The notes under the pieces were generated by a model. That model searched no databases, was not told the origin of the DNA, and worked only from the letters and a program-made list of their open reading frames with translations. Of a stretch of DNA of 64,000 nt, positions 46,101 to 57,300 are shown in pieces; positions within the stretch are counted from its first letter, which is position 1, and each line of letters begins with the position of its first letter. Location: positions 9,977,050 to 10,041,049 of the forward strand of contig NC_049993.1 in the NCBI RefSeq assembly GCF_000003815.2, in the 5' to 3' direction. Source of the stretch: Branchiostoma floridae (Eukaryota; Chordata; Leptocardii; Amphioxiformes; Branchiostomatidae). The position numbers were made by a program, and so were the translations under genes.

Positions 46101-49100
46101 GGTGTTTGCAAGTTTGGGTAGGCTATATGACAATAGCGTTAATGACCCGCCTGTTCCTTGGTGTATATGGTGTCATAACGCCTGCATGGTCCTTTGCTAT
46201 AACCACCTCATAAAGCAAAGGCCCAGGCGTTATGACACCATCTACACCTCGGGGCGGGTCATTAACCTTTAATTCAAAGGAGCCAGTAAATTGGTGTATA
46301 AATGACATTATGGGTTACTGAGTACAAATAACGGTTTTACCTTATTTGCAGTTGAGGCAGTGATATACATAAAGATACAAAACCCTCCACCCAACAGCAC
46401 CGCTACATCAACAGCGATAAGGTAGACGCGGTGACGCTTCGTCTTGCAGTTTCGAAAGAGTCCACAAACGTTCGCTGCAACGTTGCAACCTGTGTGGAGC
46501 CAATGAAATGAATTGAATAAACTTGACCAAATGCCAGCACGCACCAAGCGTTACAAAATAGGTCCTTAACCATATCTCACCCAGCTCTTGGACGAAAATG
46601 TAAATGAATAGACGATTTTGTATATAAAGTTAATTAATAAAAGTTAAACCCTTCCCGCGTCTGATGGCGCATAAGGCGGCGCCCATCTCTGTTTCCTTAG
46701 CCCTGGGCCACACAACGCAACCACTACAGCAGGATCCACTGGTAGTGGTGTGTGTTCAACTTCCATTCTCTTTCCCGAATGCTGAGTGCTAAGCAGAGAA
46801 AGCAGCATGTATCATTTTTAAAGTCTTTGGTATGACTCGGCCGGGGATCGAACTCACGACCTACCGAATGCAAGGCGAACACTCTACCCACTAGGCCATT
46901 GCACCGGATTTTGTATATATACTGTACATATTTCAATTCCTTTTTAATCGTTTTCATTATGTCTTATCTGTCGGAGCAAGTGTTTTTTAATATACAATGG
47001 CTAACACGCAATTCAGCCTAGGGCTGCAAGATGTTATCCACTCAGTGTATGGTACTGTATTGTTAATTGTTGATGTAAACAATAAACTAAGTTATAAGTT
47101 ATATGTTTCGTATTTGTTTATTGTGGCTGTGTACTATAGTGATTTTCGGTGTGTCTTGTTGTTTGTGTTCTTGTGTGTCCGTAGTTATAATCTCCTTGAA
47201 AAATGGAGATATTGTTTTGGAAGGGTGTGTGTCTGTATGTGTGTGTTTGTGTTTTCGGATTTGGACAGACAGCATAACTCGAGAACCTCCTCGAGAACCT
47301 CTTCATGGATTACGATGACATTTGGTATATAGGTAGGTGTTGGGAAAACAAAGGTCAAGGTCGATTTTGGCCCCCCTGGTATGTGACCTTGGAACTGCAT
47401 CAGAACAATTTTTGTATCTTTTGACCTTGACATGCTATGGCCTTGATTTTGGTGGCTTGTGATGTAAGAAAGCAGAGGCCCCATAGCAGCTTGTTCTTGG
47501 ACTGCAGAGGTTTTTTTGTCAAAAATTCTAAATCATGTAAATTAGGACATAATTTGCACCTTTGTCTTACAATACCGTGTCCCCCAAAACTACCATTATT
47601 AAGGTTACATTAACATGTACACAACCTAAACTTCAATGAATAGAATCGATTCAAATGTACAAGATATATAATCAATGAACTGTTTTTATTGCTCTATGAT
47701 TGTTCTGGGACATTGCATACAGTTGCCCATGTGGGACTCGCCAGTGGACGAGAGGGTGGAGAAGGAAGTGCCCACACATCCTTCACCTTAAAAACCCAAG
47801 TGCAGGCCAGGCAGACGTGTCGTCTTAAAAACCCACCCTGTCTGCCTACCGCTGTCAGACCGAGACAGACGCGTACGGATGCCAACAACAACAATGATTG
47901 AAATAGAATTCCAAAAACAGAATGTACCTCCGCCCTTAGCTTGTTGTAGCGCATCAGCCTTGGCATCCGAGAGTTGGTCAGGACTGTTGCAGCCAGCAGA
48001 AGGTTTGATGTGACTCTGCTGTTCACGATTCTTGCATTTGTCAGGCATTTCATCATCACTGTCGATATATTGATAATCATGGTTGTCTTCGTCACCTTTG
48101 ACTGCAGCTGTAGCGATAATTGCCAAGGAAAGTTTAGTTTTCGTATATGCGTAGAAGGAGCCCCTACATTTCAAATCCAATGTAACGCCGTATTCGCCAA
48201 GTTTGTTGAGGTACAAATAGAAGGAGGCCGGCTCTGGTATTGTAAAGCCAGAAGATTGAATTACACCAGGACCCCCCTTCCTAAGAATGGGTTAGCCCAA
48301 CTCTGCTTAATCAATGAGAAAGCATTTAGGGATCAAAGTGGCATGACACAGTATTTTTCCTATGGGAATTTACATGGTTAGGGACCCCAAAGTGAAGAGG
48401 TTCGACGCCCAAGCAACTGACACAAGGCATATTTTCAAACTACACATGACGTGTCCACATTGGTCTCACTTAATACCGAAAACAACCGAAATCTACCGAA
48501 AACAACAGAAAACAACTTGGATCTTCAACTTGTTTTCGGTAATTAGTTAAAAAGTTATTTTCGTTAGTTTTCGGTTGTTTTCTTTAATTTTCGTTGTTTT
48601 CGGTATTTAATGAGACCCTGTCACATTCTTCTGCCATCTCAAGCAGAAATCGGACCCGATTGAGCAAGCACACACACAAATAAACCCCAAACAATCTCCA
48701 TTTTAATGAAGATCATCAAAAAGTTCTTGAAGTTTACGTGTTCTGATGACCCTGCTGAGCAGAGGTTAAGCAAGAGGATAAGCAGAGGATCTGTTGAAAA
48801 TGTTTTTAATTATTAGAATTTCATTATATCGAATTATGAAAAACCGAGTCCGATAATCTGATATATTTTCAATACAGCATACAGTAAATTAGTTGGGAAA
48901 TAAGCCTTCTCGCAGTAGTTAACACGCATGCGCGGGTGAAAAGGACTTTGGGTAATATGTCAAAGTTGAAGGCCCCCCGAAAATCAACATTCCGCCATTT
49001 TGCAGGCGCCATTACGTTCCGAACATTGTTACACAAACCGAAACAATGATAGAGACGAGACTGTTGACGTCTGATGGCCTTCAATATAGAGGGACAGATT

Positions 49101-50164
49101 TTGTTGGCAGACTATGCTTTATCTACTGCCATTTTTTTCAAAGAAAGAGATATTTTAATGAATGCGATGACCCACGCCCCCATATACTAGTATTAAAATT
49201 TTCACCATGTCGTCGTGACTGACGAAATTCTGAACTCTTGACCGTCTTAAACGCCATTTCCTGCATTTGAGGGGCATATTCTGCTTGTTAAACTAAGCTA
49301 AGTACGATAGTAAAATTTCTATTCGTTTAAAGGGTTATGAGAGCGACGCTCTCGCAACATATTGTCTTGCGCCGAAGACGCGGGCCGTCACAAGGGAGGT
49401 CTGGCGAAATTTTGAAATCGGGAAATCTCTGAAACGCCATTTCTTGCATTTTCAGGGGTAAATTTTGCCGGTAGACTAGCTTTATTTGCACAAGGGTTCA
49501 GCTTAATTTTTGGAGGGGGGGGGGGGCTTCCCCCTGTGCCGCCGCCACTGCGAATACGCGGGCTTCGAACGTTTTTCAGCACCTCGGCCAACGTTCGCGT
49601 CTCCTGCAAGCTGCGCTTTTAAGCGAAAAGAAAATCAGCGAGGCATCGGCAACGATTTTTTATAGGGTTTTATGACATTTTGGATCGGTCTTTCGCAAAA
49701 TTGACAATGTTATCAGTTATATTCTATCTACCCCACTCATGCCCAACCATCTCATCTATTACTAATCTAATTCAGGGGGATTCAGTATTGGACAGACGAC
49801 GCCCGAGTCCCGTCCGATTTGTGATGGGGCAGATTTTTAGTGAAAAATACGGTCGACGCTCGGGTGATTTTGAAATTTAGCGAACACTAGGAGGTCTTCA
49901 AATTCGCTCGATGTTGAATTGTGACGCAGGCTTCTTTTTGCAAGCGAAAAGATTGAGGCTGCGGTTCACTGCGGAGAATAGTACCCAGGATAGATCGTAG
50001 TTTGCCTGCGGGCTACTAAGTATTTCCGTAAATGGGGAAATCGTATACGTTTTTTCCCAATCCAGAAGTTGTAACCTACCTTCCTTGGCAGTTAAGTATG
50101 ACTCCATATTGTCAATGCATCGAACACTGGTACCTCTGCATGGCTTTTCTTCTGTCGTATCCAT
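43186..50164 (-). CDS. Type II transmembrane C-type lectin, complete, 6 exons (about 380 aa)
   Basis: Coding exons in gene order: 50080-50164, 47928-48107, 46341-46489, 44867-45149, 44133-44419 and 43186-43344, all in phase. Residues 1-108 form an acidic cytoplasmic N-terminus (DEDNHDYQYIDSDDEMPDKC). A basic stop (CKTKRHR) precedes a single membrane span at about 110-131, giving type II topology. An N-glycosylation site (NIS at 162) starts an Ala/Pro/Val-rich stalk (about 172-225) built from an 8-residue repeat. The C-type lectin domain runs from about residue 238 to the end: GYTFLAGTC, SACLEEGCTLAMPK, EHWIGMEERG, then MWDDSDCWWSKPYICQC. The calcium-site positions read QPS and WDD rather than the classical EPN/QPD and WND, so sugar binding is uncertain. 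Likely a cell-surface recognition receptor. Confidence 0.85.
43750..43862. repeat. Tandem repeat TTTACTCCGGAGCAG with poly-T spacers (lectin intron 5)
   Basis: Four to five units of TTACTCCGGAGCAG separated by runs of eight to twelve T. CTCCGGAG is a perfect palindrome. Confidence 0.85.
44595..44697. repeat. Three-unit tandem repeat, period about 34 bp (lectin intron 4)
   Basis: Units carry AACTGGATAAGAGCCCCGG followed by AACTAGTTT. The third unit has GTCCCTGC in place of GCCCCGGC. Confidence 0.85.
44900..45040 (-). repeat. In-frame 24-bp minisatellite in the lectin stalk exon
   Basis: Units close to GGTGCAGGTGCGACCTCTAG (plus strand) encode eight-residue repeats such as APPGVTTA and APLGVAPT. 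The 24-bp period keeps the reading frame, so stalk length can vary without breaking the lectin domain. Confidence 0.82.
46138..46266. mobile_element. Palindromic MITE (129 bp) in the lectin gene
   Basis: The left arm GTTAATGACCCGCC with GGTGTCATAACGCCTG and the right arm CAGGCGTTATGACACC with GGCGGGTCATTAAC are complementary. The centre is AGCAAAGG-type sequence. It lies about 75 bases downstream of lectin exon 3 on the gene strand. Confidence 0.85.
46645..46907 (-). mobile_element. tRNA-derived SINE in the lectin gene
   Basis: The minus strand reads GGTGCAATGGCCTAGTGGGT (A-box region) and GGTCGTGAGTTCGATCC (B box) with tRNA-like spacing of about 35 bases. A non-tRNA body follows (to GGCGCCGCCTTATGCGCC and an AT-rich tail near 46640). 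The acceptor stem does not close, so it is a SINE head, not a tRNA gene. Confidence 0.82.
47180..47620. repeat. AC/GT-containing dispersed repeat in the lectin gene, intron 2
   Basis: Begins near CTTGAAAAATGGAGATATTG, then a GT-rich tract, CAGCATAACTCGAGAACCTC (the GAGAACCTC word is duplicated in tandem) and GGTCAAGGTCGATTTTGGCC. Same family as 36560 and 50973. Confidence 0.75.
48220..50079. other. Lectin intron 1, repeat-rich
   Basis: It contains an inverted AAAACAACCGAAAA / TTTTCGGTTGTTTT cluster at about 48475-48610. The CCCCCACAAAAA-type dispersed repeat is present in reverse orientation at about 49375-49575, with a poly-G run at 49517-49527. I see no additional exon. Confidence 0.6.
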
Positions 50165-50607
50165 CGTGTACCTAGAATGTAGCAACTGAACGAACTGAAC
50201 ACGAGAAATCTTCTTTCTGCTATTTGGCGATAAATTTGGATGTGATAATACCGACTGCTCCGGCCAATCAGTCTGCTGGAATGCTATGCTTTTTTTTAAA
50301 TACATACATACATACATGTACAAAGTAACACAGTGACCTTTCAGGCAACTTGTCTAGACTACTCACGTAGATGTATACAATCTCATGAAAAATCCATTCA
50401 CGTAGTTCAATGTTCAAATACGTAATGGAAAATCCAAAAAGTAATCTAGTGAATTGTCTGCACTGCAGATAGAAAATATGATGACACCCACGGGTAGAAT
50501 GGCAATACCATGTGATAAGTTGATTTATTCATCATTACTGTGAAAAATAACACGTCATGCAGTCATGGCTACCCAACTATCCAGAGGCTTAGTAACAATA
50601 CAAATTA

Positions 50608-51765
50608 GGGGTGGGTACCAGTACAGAAAAATAAGGTCCTCGTCCTGGCCCTGATTCAGTATGTGAAAACTTGTGAATAGACTATACTCAAAACAGTGGT
50701 CCATTTCGCTACAAAGACATCTGTTTTGTGGAGTATTCGGCTCCCATTGGTGTTTTAAAATCCTACAAGACTGTAAAACTTGGTAGAAATGACAACATAC
50801 TCAGGTCTACTTCTCCCTTGTTATTTTCTTCGACAGGTAAGTCCCAACACGTGTAAATGCCTGATCAGGTAATCTGTTCATTTTCCAATAGGTCCAACAT
50901 CCGGACCACCGATTTTTTTCAGGTCCGGTTTTTCCGGACCGGTCCAATAAGAACAAGAGTTCGGAGACCTCATATCTCCATGAAATAAATCTGATTATGT
51001 AAATGATTTCCACATTTACATAATATATGCTTGGTGATATACACATTTGAATAACGTACACTGGTCACAATGTTTGGCGCAATCATTTGCCATTTAGAAG
51101 AATTATAGCACTTTTACATTGATCATGCAAATTAGGGACGTATTTGCATAATTTATATCTGCTAATGTTCCACCAGCCACAAACTACATATATGGTAGGT
51201 ATTTGAGTCCTACAATGGTAAACACTACAAATATAGATTTCCCTCATTAATTGTGCAAATTAAGTGTCAATTTGCATAATTTGCACTTGATGATGTACAT
51301 CTCTGTCTAAGCTAACTACACACCAAATATCATCTAAATTTGTCGTTCCCTTGTCCAGTTATCCTCTTTAGAAGATTTTGAGAAAAACGCCCCTGCAGTT
51401 CCAGAGCAACCTGCTAGGGGACCCAAACATGCACAACATATTCCTCAGGTCACGAGCTATCTGCCACAAAAAAATCAAGACCATCCAGGTCAAAAGATAC
51501 AAAAAAATGGAATTTCTGCTGCAGTACCAAGGTCACATACCAGGGGACTCAAAATTGACCTTAACCTTTGTCTGCCCGACATCTACCCACATACCAAATA
51601 TCATAGCAATCCGTATAGAGGTTCTTGAGTTATGCTGACCACGAATATCCAGAAACACAAACACACACACACACACACAGACAGACACACGCACAGATAC
51701 ACCCAAAACTATATGTCCATTTTCATGGAGATAAAAATCGGTTTTGTACCGGTACCTAGCCCTAA
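50608..51765. mobile_element. GGGTGGGTACC-ended element interrupted by a nested insertion
   Basis: The left end AGGGGTGGGTACC and right end GGTACCTAGCCCTA bracket sequence that matches the 35033 element in reverse order (GTCCAACATCCGGACC, GGACCGGTCCAA, GGTTTTGTACCGGTAC). It is split by the 50973-51733 element, so it is the older of the two insertions. Confidence 0.75.
50973..51733. mobile_element. Nested AC-containing repeat with TATCTCCATGAAA terminal inverted repeats
   Basis: The ends TATCTCCATGAAA and TTTCATGGAGATA are 13-bp inverted repeats. The interior has ATTATGCAAAT-type words, CGCCCCTGCAGTTCC, GAGGTTCTTGAGTTATGCTG and an (AC)n tract. This copy defines the ends of the dispersed family seen elsewhere in the window. 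No coding capacity. Confidence 0.75.
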
Positions 51766-52267
51766 TACAAATTGTTGCATTGCACACACAAAGACTACTT
51801 TACGTAGGTTATATAAATTACTGAGTATATATCCCAGTGTTGTGCCCTAAAACTGTTCGAACACCACTTTACTGACTCTATCGAATCATGTAAATGAGTA
51901 CCTATCAGCAGTTAAAACATGAACCATATATGCTGAGGAAAAATAGAAGCTCAGAATATTTAAAGTCAACTATTTAAAACTCAAACTATGAACGTTCGGT
52001 TGATTATGAGATAACGTTCATTGTACATATAGTGGTTTTGCCTTTAACTACGATGATATCATTGTATCGGTTTTTAAAATAGTTTTTATGCCAATAAAGC
52101 CTAGTGCTAGGGGTTAGATATTTGAGAGATTCGAACAAAAAGTTTTCGATGAACGTTTCACGTTAGACTGTACCTAGTACAAGTAAACGAACTGAAATGT
52201 CAACACAGGGCGTAACCACATAATTGGTCGCAGAAAGAAACATGCGCATGGTAATATCAAATGGTTG

Positions 52268-52480
52268 TGACGTCGTGTGTGGCGTAACTGGTACGAGCTT
52301 TCGGCTTAGAATCTAGAGGTCCTGAGTTCGATACCCGCCGTGCTCTCGACGTTGTGCCCTTAATTGCGGGAAAGGCACTTTCATGTCGGGGAGGTAAAAA
52401 GTAAAAACTACCTTCACCTTCTGTCTGTACTGTGTATGTGGCACTGTCAATATAAGTTGCAGTGCCACATTGTCCTCGTC
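52268..52480 (+). mobile_element. tRNA-derived SINE
   Basis: A-box-like TGGCGTAACTGGTACGAG and B-box GGTCCTGAGTTCGATACCC (from 52318) are followed by the body TTGCGGGAAAGGCACTTTCA. That body resembles the one in the SINE at 31735. It continues into a TGTGGCACTG inverted pair at about 52437-52475. Confidence 0.75.
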
Positions 52481-52619
52481 TGTCCAAAAGCAAATAGGAA
52501 AACAAACTATCAAATGGTTGCGTTGTTATGTACGGGAGATTCATTCCTCGAAACCAATCATGAGCAACTTACACCCCCACTCTCAATTTTGCTGAGATTC
52601 ATTTGGGAGATATTTTAAG

Positions 52620-52925
52620 AAGCAATGCTGCGATCGGGAGAGCAAGACTTATACCCTACGTGCAATCGTGCGCGATCTTTAAGCCAAGGGCGCAAACCGC
52701 CGTACGTGCAATTTCCTCGTACGTTTTTTGGGCAGGCCACGTCCGCCACGTATTTCTGAAAACGTTCAGGCTGTACAGGGCAGGCGCGTCGCCCGTAATG
52801 GCACGTACGGGGGGCCCGATGGCGCACAAAGTTTTGCCTGCACGTAAAGTTCTACGGCCCAAATTATTGCCCACGTTTTGGCACGTAGATAGCACGTATT
52901 TGCACGTGCGGTGGACTGTGCCCTT
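52620..52925. repeat. ACGTGC-rich CpG-dense block
   Basis: About 300 bases with at least ten ACGT or CACGTGC-like words (CGTACGTGCAATTT, TTGCACGTGCGG, TGGCACGTAG). It ends in GTGGACTGTGCCCTTA. CpG density is much higher than in its surroundings. Probably an old DNA transposon, but I see neither a second copy nor clear ends. Confidence 0.5.
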
Positions 52926-54365
52926 AGCTTTACATGAAAAATCTCTGTGAAAAGTTTATTTGCTGTTCTACGTCAAATATGTTGACACTGGTGACTGTAA
53001 CTGTCTTTTGTTTTAAGTATAAAGAACACATTAGGTCTATAACAGCAATATATGTAACATGTATTGTTCTTTCCCAGGGCTAGCCCTTGGCAATAGCCTA
53101 TGGCTAGTTGGGCAGCCCTGGCTGTCTGTAAACAGCCGAACGAATAAATAAATAAAAAAAACAGCAAGACTGTTTTCTGTTTACTTGGTCCGCTCTTATT
53201 ATTTTTTGCCAAAATCCGCAAACCAATAGATCAAATTGTTGTCGCCTCAACATATGAAAATAACGATAGCGCGTGAGTAGGGTATTCACAAACTGACAAC
53301 ATTCAGTATCTCTACTGTAAGTCACTCGGCCTGGGTTTTCTCCAGATGTTCTTGTCGTTTGCCTGCCAAGTTAGTTAGCAGATGACAGGTAGTCCAGAAA
53401 AAATGGCCACACCACTTAAAATGTTTGACGGGATAAAATCTGACTCATCTACACTTTATCTACTAACTGTAGATAAAGGAGTTTCAATGAATTCGACCGT
53501 CTTTTTTTAAACAGACGACCAAGGAAATTGATTTAGCCAGGTATGAATTCTTCCTTGGGGTCAATGACTGGTCTTTTTTTCTATGTTGCATTTTCTTTGT
53601 GGCAGCTTCTACCTTTCTTGCTAACAGCAATACCCTACAAAATCAATCGCGTAAAACAACAATCTTCATACAAACAGCCAGGTGAAAGGATAGAACACAA
53701 ATACAACACACCTACAACATCGATCATTTATACTGCATAAACAATAAAACCGTCGCCATGGCAATAGTTTTTAAAGCCACACTTATTTTCTTTCTTTTTA
53801 TACATCTACTAGGTCAAAACAAACGACGTAGGCTGAAAGATATACAGTCACCTAAAATATGATACAATGTCTTGGTTTTTCGATCAGGACATCAAAACCT
53901 GGCATTGGAATATTTCTTTCTTTTTATATATCCATATAAACTGGATCACTACAAGATTTTAGCTGTATGTTTCGTATTGTCACCAGGATGTTTATTTCAA
54001 ACAACCAAGCCTTATGAAAGTTACTATAGATTACAACAAACACTCTTCTTACTGAACGATTCGCACTGTAATATGTATAAATTATAGCGTTCACACGTGG
54101 TAATCGCTCAAACTTGCCTTAAATAGATAACCTAGTAATATTACTTCTATCTTAGACTGATAGCACAGATCGTACGACTGCTAGTCAAGCTGTAAACATG
54201 GATTGCCTCTGTAGTCAAAGTTACCTGTATCGTTAATGCTGTTACTGTATATTGTATTGTTACCAGGGCTAGCCTTTGATAATAGCATCCGGCTAGTTGA
54301 GTAGCCCTAGCTGTATTTCTCATGATTATACAGCCGAATAAATCAAATGAATAATGTAAAAAAAT
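52926..54365. other. Intergenic DNA between the lectin and CCP/VWA genes
   Basis: It holds two copies of a short repeat with CAGGGCTAGCC...GGCTAGTTGGGCAGCCCT-type palindromic words (53076-53125 and 54265-54312). Otherwise it is AT-rich with no coding pattern. The 3' untranslated region of the CCP/VWA gene should begin here on the minus strand. Confidence 0.55.
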
Positions 54366-57300
54366 CTACAGATTGCAGAGAGCCTGTACAATCTGATTGA
54401 TGTTCTGAGACAGGCCGATGAAGTCAGTCAGCTCAAAAACGCGGCTTGGGACGTTGTTTGTAATCTGTAGTAGTTGTGTGCTGTCGTAGCCAGACACTCC
54501 GATGGCGAACACTGTTACTCCGTCCGCAGTAAGAGCCCGGGAGGGCGCGACCACGCTATCATGGGAACTTCCGTCTGTCACAACTATCATAATCTGAAAC
54601 GATATTTTAATAAATGATAGACGCTTATTGAATATCTATGCTCCCACAAGGTGAGGTGATAAAGTATTGCAGTAATATAATGATACTTTACCTTACTATT
54701 AATACTGGAGTGCCTCAGGGCATTATACTCGGACCTTTACTATTCCTCACCTACATGAATGATCTACATGTAGTAGGCAACCTCAATTGCAACATCATAA
54801 CTTTGCCGACGATTGTGTAATTTACAAAAAACACTCCTACAGTCAAGCATTAACAGAATGGATAACTCGCAAAAGGATTGGAAATTGAATCTACATAGCG
54901 GACAAATGCCATGTCATGAGATTCATATTCAATTTTCTATGTGAGCCATTTCTGCTGTCACGAGTAAACGGTCATTTTAGACATGGTCTGCACTGACTCC
55001 TGAATGATTCATTATCTTGTGTGCTTATTAATTAATTGCATGGTGATGACAAATTTTTCGAAATATGAAGTTACCCTTCGAATAGGCGATGGCCTCCAGG
55101 CAGCATGTTGCCGTGCGAAGTCCATTGCAGCTCCGGTTAGAGTGCCCCCGTTTTGGTATGTAATGGCACTAATAGCATTCACTGTAGCCGTCTGACTGGT
55201 ATGACTGCCTAGGTTAAACTCCAAGCTGCAAAGAAAACATACCGCGGTGGTACCTACATTACTGTTTTCACATGTAGACCACGACGAATATTTGTCACCG
55301 GGTACAGAGTTCATTTTTACTCCAAGTTTATAAAAAATCCGGGGCCTGGCCAGGCCCAAATATAACCCGGTAGCCACCGAGTGTCCCATGGGGTAAAGAG
55401 GATGTAGCCCCAAACAGCCCTGAAGGGCCTCACTGTGTCGCCATTTGCAATCTACCTAGTTTGTTTTATACCCTGTTGTGGCTAGGTGTGCTCTCTTAAT
55501 CTGGAGATATGAACCTAGCAAGATGGACTTTTCACGACCTTATTTTCCGGTTTCTGACGTTTAAAAGTGCCCTGAAAACTCATCTAATAGACCTAGTCAC
55601 ATGTAGCCTGTTTCACTTATTATCTTAATTCATAACATTAACTATTCTATTATCTTTATTGTACCGTTATCATATCCTATGTATTGCTTTACATTGTTAT
55701 TTATCGATTATAATCAATTTTGTTTTGTATAGAGAAGGAGAGCCGAGTTTAAGCTATATACGTTCCCCCTTCTCCTGCACCTGTATTATTTATTGTTATT
55801 CCTGTGATATTTTATGTGGCTTCTTGTTGTGAAAATGAATAAATAAACAAACAAACAAACAAACAAAATAAGTACAAGCTATAGCAGTCTATTTTTGCTG
55901 CGATGAAAGTGTTCACTTACGTGTTGCTTGATGAGTACTGCACCACTCCGACCCTGGTGGCTGTGGCACCGATGATAAAAGTGCTGACGATATTCGCAAC
56001 AAATGTCTTCACGGCATCAAAGTTCCCAGTGCCAACACTGCCCGATCCGTCCAGAACAAAGAACAGATCTGAACTCGCTTTAAGCAAAAAAAGGAAGAAA
56101 TGAATGTAGAAATATAATGTGAAGTATGCATTACCACATTTTACATTATACCATCAATATACATCTAGCAGCAATACTTCTTGTAATAAGGGATCAGGAA
56201 CAGCTATACTGAGATCGATCACATTTCCATTGTTTCCTAATAAATGTCAATGTTAGCGTTTCACAAAGATCCAACTTTGTTGTCATATGGTCGAATCACG
56301 GTCGACTTATTTCATAATTAGGCAAAGAGTGCGCATTGTCACCAAAACAATCGCATAGCATCAATGATCTGCATGTGTACCCACCTACACATACGCACAC
56401 AGCGTTGCTCTCAGACCACGTGCCATCAGCCTGGCAGGTCCGACTGATTTTGTTGCTGCCGGTAGACAACCCGAAGCCATCGTGACAGGTGAAGTTACAC
56501 GTCTCGGGATGGCGGAAGGCGGAAGGCAGGATGGCGCTGTTACAGGACATTTTTCCATTCATGGGACTGGATAGAGTCGGGCATCTCACACCTAAACAGG
56601 GACATGCGACGATGTTAACCATTAGGAACGTTTATACTAGTAGTTTTTAAAGCAACGAGACGCCTCAGCCTAGCCACCAATAATCTTTTTTACATGTCCG
56701 AGTACGCATGAATGAATTATGGGTTATATGTGAAATGTGAAGGCTTGCAAACCGTTGTCGTCTCGAATATTGCCTCGATTTGCACAATATTGTCCAGAAG
56801 TGCTCTGTTTGTGTCTCAGGGGCCTTCACCTTTGACATATTACCCACAATTCTTGTTGCTGCACATGCGTACTCGGAAGTGTGAACGAGCTTATATGCTC
56901 GAACAGAGTCGTATTGAAGAACTTCATAGTGTCACCGGATAAACTGAACTGAACTGACTGAGTGCCAGATGCACACATAGCGGGGAGTTCAGATGCAGCA
57001 ACTAGCTTTGTTATCACGCAAAATAGATGGTATTAATTGGTAAATATTGCCGGGTACATCAACTATTATTAATATTACAGCTAGACTAAGTATTTTATTT
57101 AGAATGCTAACGACGCCGTTACATACCAATGCATTTTGCGTCGCTACCAGACCAAGTTGCATCAGCCTTGCAGTGCCTCGCACTGCTGCTTGTGGGAGTC
57201 AGTTCGTAGCCTGTGTCGCAGGCGAAGCTGCAGGCCTCGGGATGGCGGAATTCGTAGCCACTGTCACACGTCATACTGCCGTTCAGAGGACTAGACAGGT

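Noticed and set aside
46840-46907. tRNA gene
   Set aside because: A and B boxes are present but the acceptor stem does not pair and a SINE body follows directly.
47694-47924. Extension of the lectin exon 2 reading frame beyond 47928
   Set aside because: The donor at 47927 joins in phase 1 to the exon with the membrane span; the further codons are intron read-through.
54640-54820. An extra exon of the CCP/VWA gene
   Set aside because: It is on the opposite strand and has LINE reverse transcriptase motifs with a frameshift.
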